Below, one piece after another: positions 28,313 through 36,764 of a DNA stretch of 64,000 nucleotides. The notes under the pieces were generated by a model that made no database searches, was not told the origin of the DNA, and worked only from the letters and a program-made list of their open reading frames with translations. The stretch is from Ruegeria discodermiae (GTDB lineage: Bacteria > Pseudomonadota > Alphaproteobacteria > Rhodobacterales > Rhodobacteraceae). The DNA is taken from NCBI RefSeq assembly GCF_030758345.1, contig NZ_JAVAMO010000012.1, forward strand, positions 1 through 64,000, written 5' to 3'. The position numbers and the translations under genes are program-made. Numbering within the stretch: position 1 is the first letter of the stretch; every line of letters starts with the position of its first letter.

Positions 28313-28351
28313 TTGACAAGCATTGTTACCCGTAACATGTTATCGGTACCA
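28313..28351 (+). promoter_or_regulatory. idnO promoter with IdnR/GntR-type operator
   Basis: TTGACA at 28313-28318 is a strong -35. It is followed by TGTTACCCGTAACA at 28324-28337, a near-perfect palindrome matching the core of the E. coli GntR/IdnR operator, and by a degenerate second copy TGTTATCGGTACCA at 28338-28351. The operator covers the -35/-10 spacer and -10, so binding would block transcription of idnO and possibly of the divergent idnD operon. Confidence 0.8.
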
Positions 28352-28394
28352 AATAGATTAAGTCAATGCGTGTCTGCGCAACAAGGGTATCCAC

Positions 28395-29159
28395 ATGACC
28401 AATATTTTCTCTCTTTCGGGCAAGCGCGCCCTGATCACCGGGTCCTCGCAGGGCATAGGATATGCCCTGGCGCGCGGGATGGCCGCTGCCGGAGCAGAGA
28501 TCGTGTTGAACGGTCGCGATACATCCAAATTGAGTGCGGCAGCAGAGGCCCTGCGCGCCGAAGAGGCAAATGTGAGCGAACTGGCCTTCGATGCCACCGA
28601 TCACGATGGGGTGCGTGCCGCCGTTGATGGTTTTGAAGCGCAGACCGGCGCTATCGATATTTTGGTCAACAACGCTGGAATGCAGCACCGGACAGAGTTG
28701 GAGAACTTTCCGGCGGACGCGTTTGAGAAGCTGTTGCAAACCAATATCGCCAGCGTCTTTCATGTTGGCCAAGCGGTGGCGCGGCACATGATCGGGCGCC
28801 GGGCGGGTAAGATCATCAACATCGCCTCGGTCCAGACCGCGCTCGCCCGTCCCGGCATCGCGCCCTATACGGCGACCAAAGGCGCGGTCGGCAATCTGAC
28901 CAAGGGGATGGCCACGGATTGGGCTAAACACGGGCTGCAATGCAACGCTATTGCGCCGGGCTATTTCGACACCCCGCTCAATGCCGCTCTAGTGGCTGAT
29001 CCGGAGTTTTCGGCATGGCTTGAGAAACGAACCCCCGCAGGCCGCTGGGGACGGGTCGAGGAACTGGTGGGCGCCTGCGTGTTCCTGTCCTCGGATGCGT
29101 CGAGCTTCGTGAACGGGCATACGCTCTATGTCGATGGCGGCATCACCGCGTCGCTTTGA
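28395..29159 (+). CDS. idnO: SDR dehydrogenase, gluconate 5-dehydrogenase-like
   Basis: A 254-aa classical short-chain dehydrogenase. The cofactor site is ITGSSQGIGYALARG (about 15-29), followed by NNAGMQHR, the Ser of NIASVQ and the catalytic Tyr-x-x-x-Lys in YTATKGAV; the protein ends SSFVNGHTLYVDGGITASL. The N-terminus IFSLSGKRALITG resembles gluconate 5-dehydrogenases (5-ketogluconate reductases). It leads the plus operon idnO, beta-hydroxyacid dehydrogenase, lacI, behind an IdnR-type operator, opposite idnD. Confidence 0.82.
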   Translation: MTNIFSLSGKRALITGSSQGIGYALARGMAAAGAEIVLNGRDTSKLSAAAEALRAEEANVSELAFDATDHDGVRAAVDGFEAQTGAIDILVNNAGMQHRTELENFPADAFEKLLQTNIASVFHVGQAVARHMIGRRAGKIINIASVQTALARPGIAPYTATKGAVGNLTKGMATDWAKHGLQCNAIAPGYFDTPLNAALVADPEFSAWLEKRTPAGRWGRVEELVGACVFLSSDASSFVNGHTLYVDGGITASL

Positions 29160-29195
29160 GGGCAGGCCGGCAGAACCACAAGAGGAGACAGGGAT

Positions 29196-30083
29196 ATGAG
29201 CGAAAAGATTGCCCTGATCGGGGCCGGGGCCATGGGCGGCGCGATTGGCACACGGCTGCTGGAGACCGGAAATACGCTGAACGTCTTCGATCTGGATCAG
29301 GAAAAGGTCGCCGCACTGGTTGCCAAAGGGGCTGTCGCTGCTGCTTCGGCGGCTGAGGCCAGCCAGGGGGTAGATTTCGTCATCACCAGCCTGAACGCCT
29401 CGCGCATCGTGGAACTGGCAGCCTTTGGCGCGGATGGCATCGCTGACGGGGCCTCTGAGGGAACCGTGATCATCGACATGTCCTCGATCGAACCCGATGC
29501 CACCCGGAAATTCGCTGCGATGGCGGCAGAGCGTGGCCTGGCCTGGGTCGACAGCCCGCTCTCGGGCGGTGCGCCCAAGGCGCTGATTGGCGAGTTGACC
29601 TTGATGGCGGGCGGCGCGGCTGCGGATGTGGAACGCGCGCATCTGGCACTGCGCCATGTGGCCTCAAACTACACCCATATGGGGCCGTCCGGGGCAGGCC
29701 AGACAACGAAACTGATCAATCAGGTTCTCTGCGGGATCGGGTTTCTGGCTGTGGCAGAGGCGACGCAACTGGCGCTGGATGCCGGCGTGAAAGCTGAAAA
29801 GATCCCGCAGGCCTTGAAAGGCGGCCGCGCCGACAGCGCGCTGCTGCAGGAATATCTGCCGCGTTTCGCGACCAAGGATTATCGGCGCACTGGCCGGATC
29901 GATAATATGGTCAAGGATTTGAACGCGGTGAATGATCTGGCGCGCCAGACCGGCACCTCGATGCCGATGACCGCCATCTGCGCGGAAATTCACCGGATGC
30001 TGACCGCCGCCGGGCTCGGGGGTGAGGATGAGGCGGCGGTGATGGAGTTCTTCAAGGGCGCCAAAGAAGAGATCGCGGGATGA
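29196..30083 (+). CDS. NAD(P)-dependent beta-hydroxyacid dehydrogenase (GarR/HIBADH-like)
   Basis: A 295-aa enzyme of the 3-hydroxyisobutyrate / tartronate semialdehyde reductase family. N-terminal Rossmann motif IALIGAGAMGGAIGTRLLETG, substrate-binding DSPLSGGAPKA (about 123-133) and catalytic Lys in GAGQTTKLINQVL (about 166-178) are all present. The substrate is probably a sugar-derived hydroxyacid given the island. Its stop overlaps the ATG of the lacI-type gene (ATGA). Confidence 0.85.
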   Translation: MSEKIALIGAGAMGGAIGTRLLETGNTLNVFDLDQEKVAALVAKGAVAAASAAEASQGVDFVITSLNASRIVELAAFGADGIADGASEGTVIIDMSSIEPDATRKFAAMAAERGLAWVDSPLSGGAPKALIGELTLMAGGAAADVERAHLALRHVASNYTHMGPSGAGQTTKLINQVLCGIGFLAVAEATQLALDAGVKAEKIPQALKGGRADSALLQEYLPRFATKDYRRTGRIDNMVKDLNAVNDLARQTGTSMPMTAICAEIHRMLTAAGLGGEDEAAVMEFFKGAKEEIAG

Positions 30084-31087
30084 CCGCTCGGGTCACGATG
30101 CGGGATGTGGCGCGCGCCGTCGGGGTTTCGCCCATGACGGTGTCGCGCGCCTTGCGTGATGACGAGACGGTCAACGAAAAGACTCGCCGCAAGATTCGGC
30201 AGGTCGCCAATGATCTGGGTTATGTTTATGACACGACGGCGCAGGCGTTCCGAACCCAGAAAAGCGGCTTTGTCGCAGTCACGCTGCCCTCGATCAACAA
30301 CGCAAACTTCGCGGAAACTTTTCGCGGCCTCTCTGATGGCCTTGGCCCGAGCGGGATGCAGTTGTTGCTGGGCAGCACAAATTACAGCGTCGAGAAGGAA
30401 CAAGAACTGGTGCGCCAGCTTCTGACCCGCAACCCCGAGGCAATTGTTCTGACCGGTGGCCATCATACGGACGAAACCCGCGCGCTGCTCAGCGCGCGAA
30501 ATCTGCCAATTGTCGAGATGTGGGACCTGCCCGCAGACCCTTTGGGCCATGTTGTCGGGTTTTCCAACGCAGAGGCGATGGCCACCTTGGTCACGCATCT
30601 GGCCGAAAGCGGCAGGCGTCGGTTGGGCTATGTCGGGGCGACCGATCTGACCGATCTTCGCGGGGCCGAGCGCCGCGACGGGGTGATCGCCAGAGCTGTG
30701 GAACTTGGTTTGCCCGAGGTCGAAATCCTCGACGCGGGGCCCGCGCCGGTGTCGATGCGACACGGCGCGCAGGCGGTATCGGCGTTGGGCTCGCGGGTGA
30801 GAGAGTTTGACGCCTTGGTCTGCGTTTCGGACCCGGTGGCATTTGGGGTGTTGAGCGAATGCAGACGGATGAGCCTGGATGTGCCCGGCGATATCGCCGT
30901 CACGGGGTTTGGCAACTTCGAGGTGGCCTCTGTTTCGGACCCAAGGATCACCACGATTGGCGTCACGGCCCGACAGATCGGAGAACAAGTGGCCTTGCTG
31001 CTTGAGGATCTGTTTGCCGGCACCCCACAGGACGGTCCGCGCGTGGTTAATGTCGGTGCGCGCCTTGTGCGGGGCGAGACCAGCTAG
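30080..31087 (+). CDS. LacI-family regulator A (GntR/IdnR-like)
   Basis: A 335-aa LacI/GalR repressor. N-terminal HTH is VTMRDVARAVGVSPMTVSRALRDD (about 5-28) with the hinge following, then a periplasmic-binding-like effector domain (SGFVAVTLPSINNANFAETF to the end). Sequence features such as VEMWDLPADPLGHVVGFSN resemble E. coli GntR. As third gene of the idnO operon it probably controls that operon through the operator at 28324-28351. It converges on regulator B; the same CTAG (31084-31087) contributes stop codons on both strands. Confidence 0.88.
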   Translation: MTARVTMRDVARAVGVSPMTVSRALRDDETVNEKTRRKIRQVANDLGYVYDTTAQAFRTQKSGFVAVTLPSINNANFAETFRGLSDGLGPSGMQLLLGSTNYSVEKEQELVRQLLTRNPEAIVLTGGHHTDETRALLSARNLPIVEMWDLPADPLGHVVGFSNAEAMATLVTHLAESGRRRLGYVGATDLTDLRGAERRDGVIARAVELGLPEVEILDAGPAPVSMRHGAQAVSALGSRVREFDALVCVSDPVAFGVLSECRRMSLDVPGDIAVTGFGNFEVASVSDPRITTIGVTARQIGEQVALLLEDLFAGTPQDGPRVVNVGARLVRGETS

Positions 31088-32115
31088 GCGCTGTTACGCA
31101 CCGTCGTGCCGGGAATCAAGCGAAAGCCGATATCCCGGCAGGGTTCGACCGGTTCATCGCTGAGCCGCCCGATCATCATCTCTGCTGCGGCCTGCCCGAG
31201 TTTCAGATGCGGCACATGCATCGATGTCAGTCGCCGCGCGATCACCGAGGCAATCGGCAGATCGCCCCAGCCCGCAATGCCGATATCATGCGGCACCAGC
31301 ATACCCTTAGAGGCGCAATATTGCAGCCCGCCAAAGGCCATCGCGTCATTCTGATAAAAGATGCATTCAACACCGCTGCCTGAGGCCAGCAGTTGCTCGG
31401 TGCCATAAAACCCGGGGTAATAGGTCGCCGTGTCATGCAGGCAGAGCTGTTTGACCACCCGCCCACCGCCACCTTCGACAGCCTTGCAGAACCCGTCCAG
31501 CCGCGTTGTCGCGGCGTTGGCGGTGTCATGCGACGTGCCGACATATCCGATATTGGAATAGTCGCAACTTGTCAGATAACGGCCCATGTCGAAGCCGCTG
31601 TCGAAGTGGTTGATGCCCACCGACATATCCAGCGGGCTGCTGTTCAGGTCCCAGATCTCGACAATCGGAATACCGGCATTGCGCAACATTTCGGTGGCGC
31701 GCGGGGAATGGTAGCGACCGGTCAGGATCAGGCCCGCAGGCTGCCAGGACAGAACGGTGCGAATCCAGTTTTCTTCTTCCTGCTGGGTGTGTTGGGTCAG
31801 GCCCAGAACGGTCTGCCGACCAAAGGAGCCGAGCTTGCGGTCGATGCCTTCGAGAACCTGCGCAAAGACCTCGTTTCCGAGGTCCGGGATCGACACGCCC
31901 ACAAAGGTCGAGCTCTGGTCGCCCGCAAAAACCGTGGCCAAACGATTCGGCAGATAGCCCAACTGGTCGACCTTCTCCATCACCTTGTCGCGGGTTTTTT
32001 CCGAGTACCCGCCCTCGCCACGCAGAACGCGGCTGGCAGTCATCTTTGACACACCTGCGGCGCGGGCGACCTCGGAGAGGCTTATCCGGTTGTTTTTGCT
32101 GCTTTTTTCTTTCAT
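31084..32115 (-). CDS. LacI-family regulator B
   Basis: A 343-aa LacI/GalR repressor with an Lys/Ser/Asn-rich start, HTH ISLSEVARAAGVSKMTASRVLRGEG (about 12-36) and an effector domain from about residue 70 (STFVGVSIPDLGNEVFAQVL). Its start codon lies 15 bp from one copy of GTTACGGGTAAC (32130-32141) and 72 bp from another (32187-32198). Autoregulation together with control of the divergent CUT2 operon is therefore likely. The recognition helix differs from regulator A (KMTASR against PMTVSR). Confidence 0.88.
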   Translation of the reverse strand: MKEKSSKNNRISLSEVARAAGVSKMTASRVLRGEGGYSEKTRDKVMEKVDQLGYLPNRLATVFAGDQSSTFVGVSIPDLGNEVFAQVLEGIDRKLGSFGRQTVLGLTQHTQQEEENWIRTVLSWQPAGLILTGRYHSPRATEMLRNAGIPIVEIWDLNSSPLDMSVGINHFDSGFDMGRYLTSCDYSNIGYVGTSHDTANAATTRLDGFCKAVEGGGGRVVKQLCLHDTATYYPGFYGTEQLLASGSGVECIFYQNDAMAFGGLQYCASKGMLVPHDIGIAGWGDLPIASVIARRLTSMHVPHLKLGQAAAEMMIGRLSDEPVEPCRDIGFRLIPGTTVRNSA

Positions 32116-32129
32116 ATCGACATGCTTAC

Positions 32130-32141
32130 GTTACGGGTAAC
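32130..32141. promoter_or_regulatory. LacI-type operator O1
   Basis: GTTACGGGTAAC, the reverse complement of the core seen before idnO. It sits between the start of regulator B and the -35 of the CUT2 operon promoter. Its centre is 57 bp from O2. Confidence 0.8.
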
Positions 32142-32148
32142 TTAAAGC

Positions 32149-32178
32149 TTGACAGATTGGGCTGCCACGCGAAACACT
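32149..32178 (+). promoter_or_regulatory. Promoter of the first CUT2 operon
   Basis: TTGACA at 32149-32154 with a possible -10 AACACT at 32173-32178 (18-bp spacer). It lies between two identical LacI-type operators, which suits repression by looping or by joint blockage. Confidence 0.6.
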
Positions 32179-32186
32179 AGCGCAAT

Positions 32187-32198
32187 GTTACGGGTAAC
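32187..32198. promoter_or_regulatory. LacI-type operator O2
   Basis: Second copy of GTTACGGGTAAC, just downstream of the probable transcription start and about 40 bp before the ATPase start codon. Confidence 0.8.
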
Positions 32199-32238
32199 TC
32201 AACGGGAGGGTTGGGGCCCGGATCAAGGAGGAGCCCGC

Positions 32239-33765
32239 ATGCAGAACCTGGCCTCAGGTCTGTTTTTTGACGGAATAGACAAGCATTTCGGCGGCACATA
32301 TGCGCTGAAGGATGTGTCTCTGACCGTGGAGCGCGGCGAAATTCTCGCGTTGCTGGGCGAAAACGGGGCTGGCAAATCAACACTGATCAAAGTGCTTGGT
32401 GGCATTCATCAGCCGGATGCGGGACGCGTGCTGATTGATGGTGAGCCCTATGCCCATCGACCCGCCGGATTTGGCGAGCGGCAAAAGGTGGCGTTTATCC
32501 ACCAGGATCTTGGATTGATCGAATGGATGACGGTGGCAGAGAACATCGCGCTGGCGCTGGGTTTTTCTCGCAAGAATGGTCTGATCAAGTGGAATGATGT
32601 CGAGAGCTTCGCCGCTGAGGCGCTGCGAAAGGTTGATTGCGACTTTGACCCAACCACCCGGGTCGAGAATCTTTCGCGCACCGAAAAATCGCTGGTTGCG
32701 ATTGCCCGTGCACTAGCAGTGGACAGTGAGTTTCTGGTTCTGGACGAACCGACCGCCTCGCTTCCGGCGGATGAGGTGGAGCGGCTGTTCGATGCGCTGC
32801 GGCCCCTGCGTGAGCGGGGGGTCGGGATGATCTATGTCAGTCACCGGCTTGACGAGATTTTCCAGATTGCTGATCGCGTGGCGGTTCTGCGCGATGGTGA
32901 AATGGTCGGCGTGCGCAGCATAGACCACACCACGCCCGAGGAACTGGTACAGAAGATCGTCGGTCGCAAAACCCGCGAGACCGTCAAGAGCACGGATGCG
33001 CCCGGCGAACCGGTGCTTACGTTGGACGGGTTTCGCGTCGCGGGCGTCGGGCCGCTGAATTTCGAACTGCGCAAGAATGAAATCGTTGGCTTGGTCGGGC
33101 TGCGCGGGGCGGGGCATGAGGCGATCTCGCGCGCGCTTTTTGGTCTAGAGCCCTATGACGGGCGAGTCACGCTTGCGGGCCGTGTGCCTGATCTGTCGAC
33201 CCCGCAACGCGCGCTTGCGGCAGGTGTCGGGCTGGTGGCCAAGGACCGGACCGAGGAATCGGTGGCGATGAGCCTCACGATTCGAGAAAACACGTTCCTC
33301 AATCCCGAGGGGATCGGGCGCAAACTGCTAAACCTGCTGTCACCCAAAGCCGAAGCCGATCAGGCGGCAATCATTGGGGCGGAGCTTGGGCTGTCCCCAA
33401 ATGATCCCAGCCTGGCGATCGAGGCGCTTTCAGGCGGCAATCAGCAAAAGGTGGTGATCGGACGCTGGCTGGCCACAAAGCGCAGTCTGCTGATCTGCGA
33501 GGATCCGACCGCCGGTGTCGATGTGGGTGCCAAATCCGAGATTTACGCACTGCTCAACCGGGCCTTGGCGGATGGGTTGGGTATTCTTGTCGTCTCTACC
33601 GATTTCGAAGAGATCGCGACCATCTGCCATCGCGCCATCGTGTTCAGTCAGGGGGCCATCGTTGATGAATTAAACGGGACCCGACTGACCACCGAGAATC
33701 TGATCCAGTCGGCATCTGCCGGGAATATCAAGAAACGAGAGGACAGCCAGAATGCAATCGCTTGA
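32239..33765 (+). CDS. Sugar ABC transporter ATPase, dual domain (CUT2, RbsA/MglA-like)
   Basis: A 508-aa ATPase with two fused nucleotide-binding domains. Domain 1 has Walker A GENGAGKST, Walker B FLVLDEPTASLP and a variant signature around LSRTEKSLVAIARAL. Domain 2 has a degenerate Walker A (GLRGAGHEAISRAL) and signature LSGGNQQKVVIGRWL. The ATG at 32239 has AAGGAGGAG 6 nt upstream and MQNLASG precedes the domain directly. It overlaps the permease start by 14 bp, and likely serves a monosaccharide or sugar-acid importer with the next two genes. Confidence 0.92.
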   Translation: MQNLASGLFFDGIDKHFGGTYALKDVSLTVERGEILALLGENGAGKSTLIKVLGGIHQPDAGRVLIDGEPYAHRPAGFGERQKVAFIHQDLGLIEWMTVAENIALALGFSRKNGLIKWNDVESFAAEALRKVDCDFDPTTRVENLSRTEKSLVAIARALAVDSEFLVLDEPTASLPADEVERLFDALRPLRERGVGMIYVSHRLDEIFQIADRVAVLRDGEMVGVRSIDHTTPEELVQKIVGRKTRETVKSTDAPGEPVLTLDGFRVAGVGPLNFELRKNEIVGLVGLRGAGHEAISRALFGLEPYDGRVTLAGRVPDLSTPQRALAAGVGLVAKDRTEESVAMSLTIRENTFLNPEGIGRKLLNLLSPKAEADQAAIIGAELGLSPNDPSLAIEALSGGNQQKVVIGRWLATKRSLLICEDPTAGVDVGAKSEIYALLNRALADGLGILVVSTDFEEIATICHRAIVFSQGAIVDELNGTRLTTENLIQSASAGNIKKREDSQNAIA

Positions 33766-34774
33766 ATCGGGCGCACTGGAGCCGACCAAGGCCGAGTTGA
33801 AGGGTCTGAGCTTTGGCCAGCGCCTGGTCCGGCTGCTGCCGGTATATGGCCTGGTGATCCTAACGGTGTTTCTGATCGGGCTGTTTTCCGTCCTGCTGCC
33901 CAACACCTTTCCGACGATGCTGAACCTGCGTGCGATCGTGTCGGACAAGGCAATCATTGCGCTCTTGTCGCTTGGGGCCATGATCCCGATGGCAGCAGGG
34001 CGCATTGACCTGACCGTAGGCTACGGGATCGTCCTGTGGCACATCCTGGCGATCAGCTTTCAGACCCTGCTGGGCATGCCCTGGCCGGTGGCCGTGGCGC
34101 TGGTGCTGATGCTGGGTGCGATCACCGGGTTTCTGAACGGACTGCTGGTCGAGGTGGCCAAGATCGACAGTTTCATCGCGACGCTCGGCACCGGCACGGT
34201 GCTCTATGCGCTGGCGCTCTGGCATACGGGCGGGCGACAGATGGTTGGCGTGCTGCCGGATGGCTTCTATGCGCTCAACAGCACCTTCGTCTTCGGGCTG
34301 CCCATCACCGGGTATTACCTGCTCGCGATCACCGTGGTGATGTGGGTCGTGCTCGAATACACGCCTGTGGGCCGGTACCTCTATGCCATCGGTGCCAACC
34401 AGCGCGCAGCGCAGCTGAACGGCATTCCCACCCGCAAATACGTGATCGGCGCCTTTGTCGCCTCTGGCACAATGACGGCTCTGGCAGGTGTGCTGCTGGC
34501 TTCGAAATTGCGGATCGGGCAGGCCTCGGTTGGATTGGAATTTCTGCTGCCCGCACTGGTGGGGGCGTTTCTGGGATCAACCACAATCAAACCGGGCCGG
34601 GTCAATGTCTGGGGCACCATCGTGGGTGTCGCCATTCTGGCGGTCGGTATTTCTGGAATTCAACAATTCGGTGGCTCCTTCTGGGTCGAGCCGCTGTTCA
34701 ACGGGGTGACCCTGCTGATCGCCATCGGCATCGCAGGATATGCGCAGCGCAGAAAAGGTGCAGAAAAGCGCTGA
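33752..34774 (+). CDS. Sugar ABC transporter permease (CUT2, RbsC-like)
   Basis: A 340-aa membrane protein of the ribose/xylose permease family with about nine to ten hydrophobic segments after a charged N-terminal 25 residues. Family motifs include MIPMAAGRIDLTVGYGI, AKIDSFIATLGTG and GRYLYAIGANQRAAQLNGI, the last being the cytoplasmic loop that meets the ATPase. It would homodimerise. The neighbouring binding protein follows after 26 bp. Confidence 0.9.
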   Translation: MQSLESGALEPTKAELKGLSFGQRLVRLLPVYGLVILTVFLIGLFSVLLPNTFPTMLNLRAIVSDKAIIALLSLGAMIPMAAGRIDLTVGYGIVLWHILAISFQTLLGMPWPVAVALVLMLGAITGFLNGLLVEVAKIDSFIATLGTGTVLYALALWHTGGRQMVGVLPDGFYALNSTFVFGLPITGYYLLAITVVMWVVLEYTPVGRYLYAIGANQRAAQLNGIPTRKYVIGAFVASGTMTALAGVLLASKLRIGQASVGLEFLLPALVGAFLGSTTIKPGRVNVWGTIVGVAILAVGISGIQQFGGSFWVEPLFNGVTLLIAIGIAGYAQRRKGAEKR

Positions 34775-34783
34775 GCAAAGACG

Positions 34784-34797
34784 TGCAAAGGGAGGAA
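34784..34797 (+). promoter_or_regulatory. Shared 14-nt leader/RBS of binding-protein gene 1
   Basis: TGCAAAGGGAGGAA immediately before the binding-protein ATG. The same 14 nt recur before the other two sugar-binding-protein genes (37949-37962, 41445-41458) and before no other gene I checked here. It contains the Shine-Dalgarno GGGAGG. Confidence 0.75.
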
Positions 34798-34800
34798 GTC

Positions 34801-35850
34801 ATGAAGAAAAGAACATTTCTGAACGCCATGTTGGCAACCACGATGCTGGCCGGGTTTGGCACAGCCGGGCTCGCGGAGACCGCTTGGGACGGGCCAACCA
34901 CGGGGCCGACGGCGGCTGAAGGCAAGTCTATCGTCGTGGTCGCCGGAGATCTCAAAAACGGAGGCATCCTCGGGGTGACCACCGGGGTCGAAGAAGCTGC
35001 AGGGAAGATCGGATGGGACGTGCGTGTGCTCGATGGTGCGGGCTCGATTCAAGGGCGGACGGCGGCGATAGGTCAGGCCTTGGCGCTCAAGCCGGACGGC
35101 GTGATCATCAACGGGTTCGATGCGGTCGAACAGCAGGCCGCGCTGGAGGGTGTTGTCGGGGCCAATATCCCGATGGTGGCCTGGCATTCTGGCCCCAAAA
35201 TCGGCTGCGATGCGCCGGGCGGAATCTTTGCCAATGTCTCCACCGATGCGATGACCGTGTCCGAAGTCGCAGCCGAATGGGCGATGGAGGACGGCGGTGA
35301 CAATGTGGGTGCGGTGATCTTTACCGATTCCACCTATCAGATTGCGATCGACAAGGCGGATCGGATCAAGGAAACCATCGAGGCCGCAGGTGGCAAGGTT
35401 CTGGAATATGTCGACACGCCAATCGCCGACACCTCCAGCCGGATGGGGCCGCTGACCACATCTCTCTTGCAGAAACATGGCGACAGCTGGACCCACGCGT
35501 TGGCGATCAACGACCTCTATTTCGACTTCATGGGGCCTGCGCTTGCGGCGGCGGGCATTCCCGGCGACGGATCACCGAAAGCGGGTTCGGCAGGTGATGG
35601 GTCCGAGGCGGCGTTCCAGCGCATCCGCGGTGGCCAGTATCAGACAATCACTGTGGCCGAACCGCTGAACCTGCAGGGCTGGCAACTGGTAGATGAACTG
35701 AACCGCGCCATTCAGGGCGAAGCCTGCTCCGGCTATGTGACCTCTCCGGCGCTGGTGACGCAGGACGGGCTGGCCAAGCTGGGCGACAGCAACCAGTTCG
35801 ATCCGGATTCGCCTTACCGAGAGGCCTATTCGAACATCTGGGGCAAATAG
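34801..35850 (+). CDS. Sugar ABC transporter substrate-binding protein 1 (CUT2)
   Basis: A 349-aa periplasmic binding protein of the RbsB-like family. The N-terminus MKKRTFLNAMLATTMLAGFG with a site near GLAETA is a Sec signal, not a lipoprotein. The mature domain shows KSIVVVAGDLKNGGILGVTTGVEEAA and LKPDGVIINGFDA, typical of CUT2 ligand binding. It is the third gene after an ATPase and permease, and is followed by a stem-loop that separates it from a second ATPase. Confidence 0.88.
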   Translation: MKKRTFLNAMLATTMLAGFGTAGLAETAWDGPTTGPTAAEGKSIVVVAGDLKNGGILGVTTGVEEAAGKIGWDVRVLDGAGSIQGRTAAIGQALALKPDGVIINGFDAVEQQAALEGVVGANIPMVAWHSGPKIGCDAPGGIFANVSTDAMTVSEVAAEWAMEDGGDNVGAVIFTDSTYQIAIDKADRIKETIEAAGGKVLEYVDTPIADTSSRMGPLTTSLLQKHGDSWTHALAINDLYFDFMGPALAAAGIPGDGSPKAGSAGDGSEAAFQRIRGGQYQTITVAEPLNLQGWQLVDELNRAIQGEACSGYVTSPALVTQDGLAKLGDSNQFDPDSPYREAYSNIWGK

Positions 35851-35870
35851 CCACTCTCCCCGGGGTCCTC

Positions 35871-35895
35871 GGGCCGGAAACGGTTCCGGGGGCCC
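35871..35895 (+). repeat. Stem-loop after binding-protein gene 1
   Basis: GGGCCGGAA (35871-35879) pairs with TTCCGG-GGG-CCC (35884-35895) with a small bulge. No T-run follows directly. A 3'-end stabiliser or processing stem that raises binding-protein mRNA over downstream genes is the likely role. Confidence 0.55.
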
Positions 35896-35993
35896 AAGGA
35901 GGTCCTTTTGGGACACCAAAACAGATTGCGGTTCGGGTCGCTGGCTCATGTGAGCCGATGCCGGAACGCTGTATTCAATTCACGGAGTATCTC

Positions 35994-36764
35994 ATGCCAG
36001 ACACCCCGCCCGACATCCCGCTTGTGAAAATGCGCGGTATTACCAAACGCTTTGGCGGTGTGACCGCCTTGTCGAATGTTGACCTTGACGCCCATGCCGG
36101 TGAAGTGCTGGCCATTGTCGGCGACAACGGCGCCGGAAAATCAACACTGATCAAGGTGCTGACCGGTGTTTACCAGCCGACCGAAGGCGATATCTATCTG
36201 GCTGGTGAAAAGGTCGACTTTGCCAGCCATGCCGATGCCATCGAATTGGGGATCGACGCGGTCTATCAGACGCTGGCGCTGGCCGATCACCTTGATCCGG
36301 CGGCAAACATGTTTCTGGGCAACGAACTGACGCGCAAAGTGTTTGGCATCACCATGCTGGATAACAAACGGATGCGGTCCGAAACCGAGCGCGTGCTGAT
36401 GGAACGCCTGGGCGTAAAGCTCAAGTCGCTTGATGCGCCCACAGAGAGCCTTTCTGGCGGCCAGCGTCAGGCCGTCGCCATTGCGCGCGCCGTCTACCAC
36501 GAGGGGTTGCGGGTGTTGGTCATGGATGAACCAACCGCCGCATTGGGTCCGCAGGAAACTGCGCGGACGCTGAAATTGATCAAGACGCTGAAGGCGCAGG
36601 GGCTGGCGGTGATCCTGATCAGCCATTCGCTGGACGATGTCTTTGAGGTGTCTGATCGCATTCACGTGCAGCGGCGCGGCCAATGCGTTGGCGTGGTCAA
36701 AGCATCAGAAAGCAACACACAAGAGGTTCTGGGCCTGATTGTTGGCGCAGAGGAGGCGGCATAA
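35994..36764 (+). CDS. Sugar ABC transporter ATPase, single domain
   Basis: A 256-aa ATPase with one nucleotide-binding domain: Walker A GDNGAGKST, signature LSGGQRQAVAIARA, Walker B LVMDEPTAAL and H-loop ILISHSLDD. It resembles the single-domain FrcA-like ATPases of CUT2 systems, unlike the dual-domain ATPase of the preceding transporter. I chose ATG 35994 (GGAG upstream, MPDTPPD) over an earlier in-frame start. It overlaps the next permease by 1 bp (TAATG). Confidence 0.9.
   Translation: MPDTPPDIPLVKMRGITKRFGGVTALSNVDLDAHAGEVLAIVGDNGAGKSTLIKVLTGVYQPTEGDIYLAGEKVDFASHADAIELGIDAVYQTLALADHLDPAANMFLGNELTRKVFGITMLDNKRMRSETERVLMERLGVKLKSLDAPTESLSGGQRQAVAIARAVYHEGLRVLVMDEPTAALGPQETARTLKLIKTLKAQGLAVILISHSLDDVFEVSDRIHVQRRGQCVGVVKASESNTQEVLGLIVGAEEAA

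Noticed and set aside
34036-34800. In-frame upstream extension of binding-protein 1 (total 604 codons)
   Set aside because: The extension runs through the permease in another frame; the signal peptide and GGGAGG fix the start at 34801.
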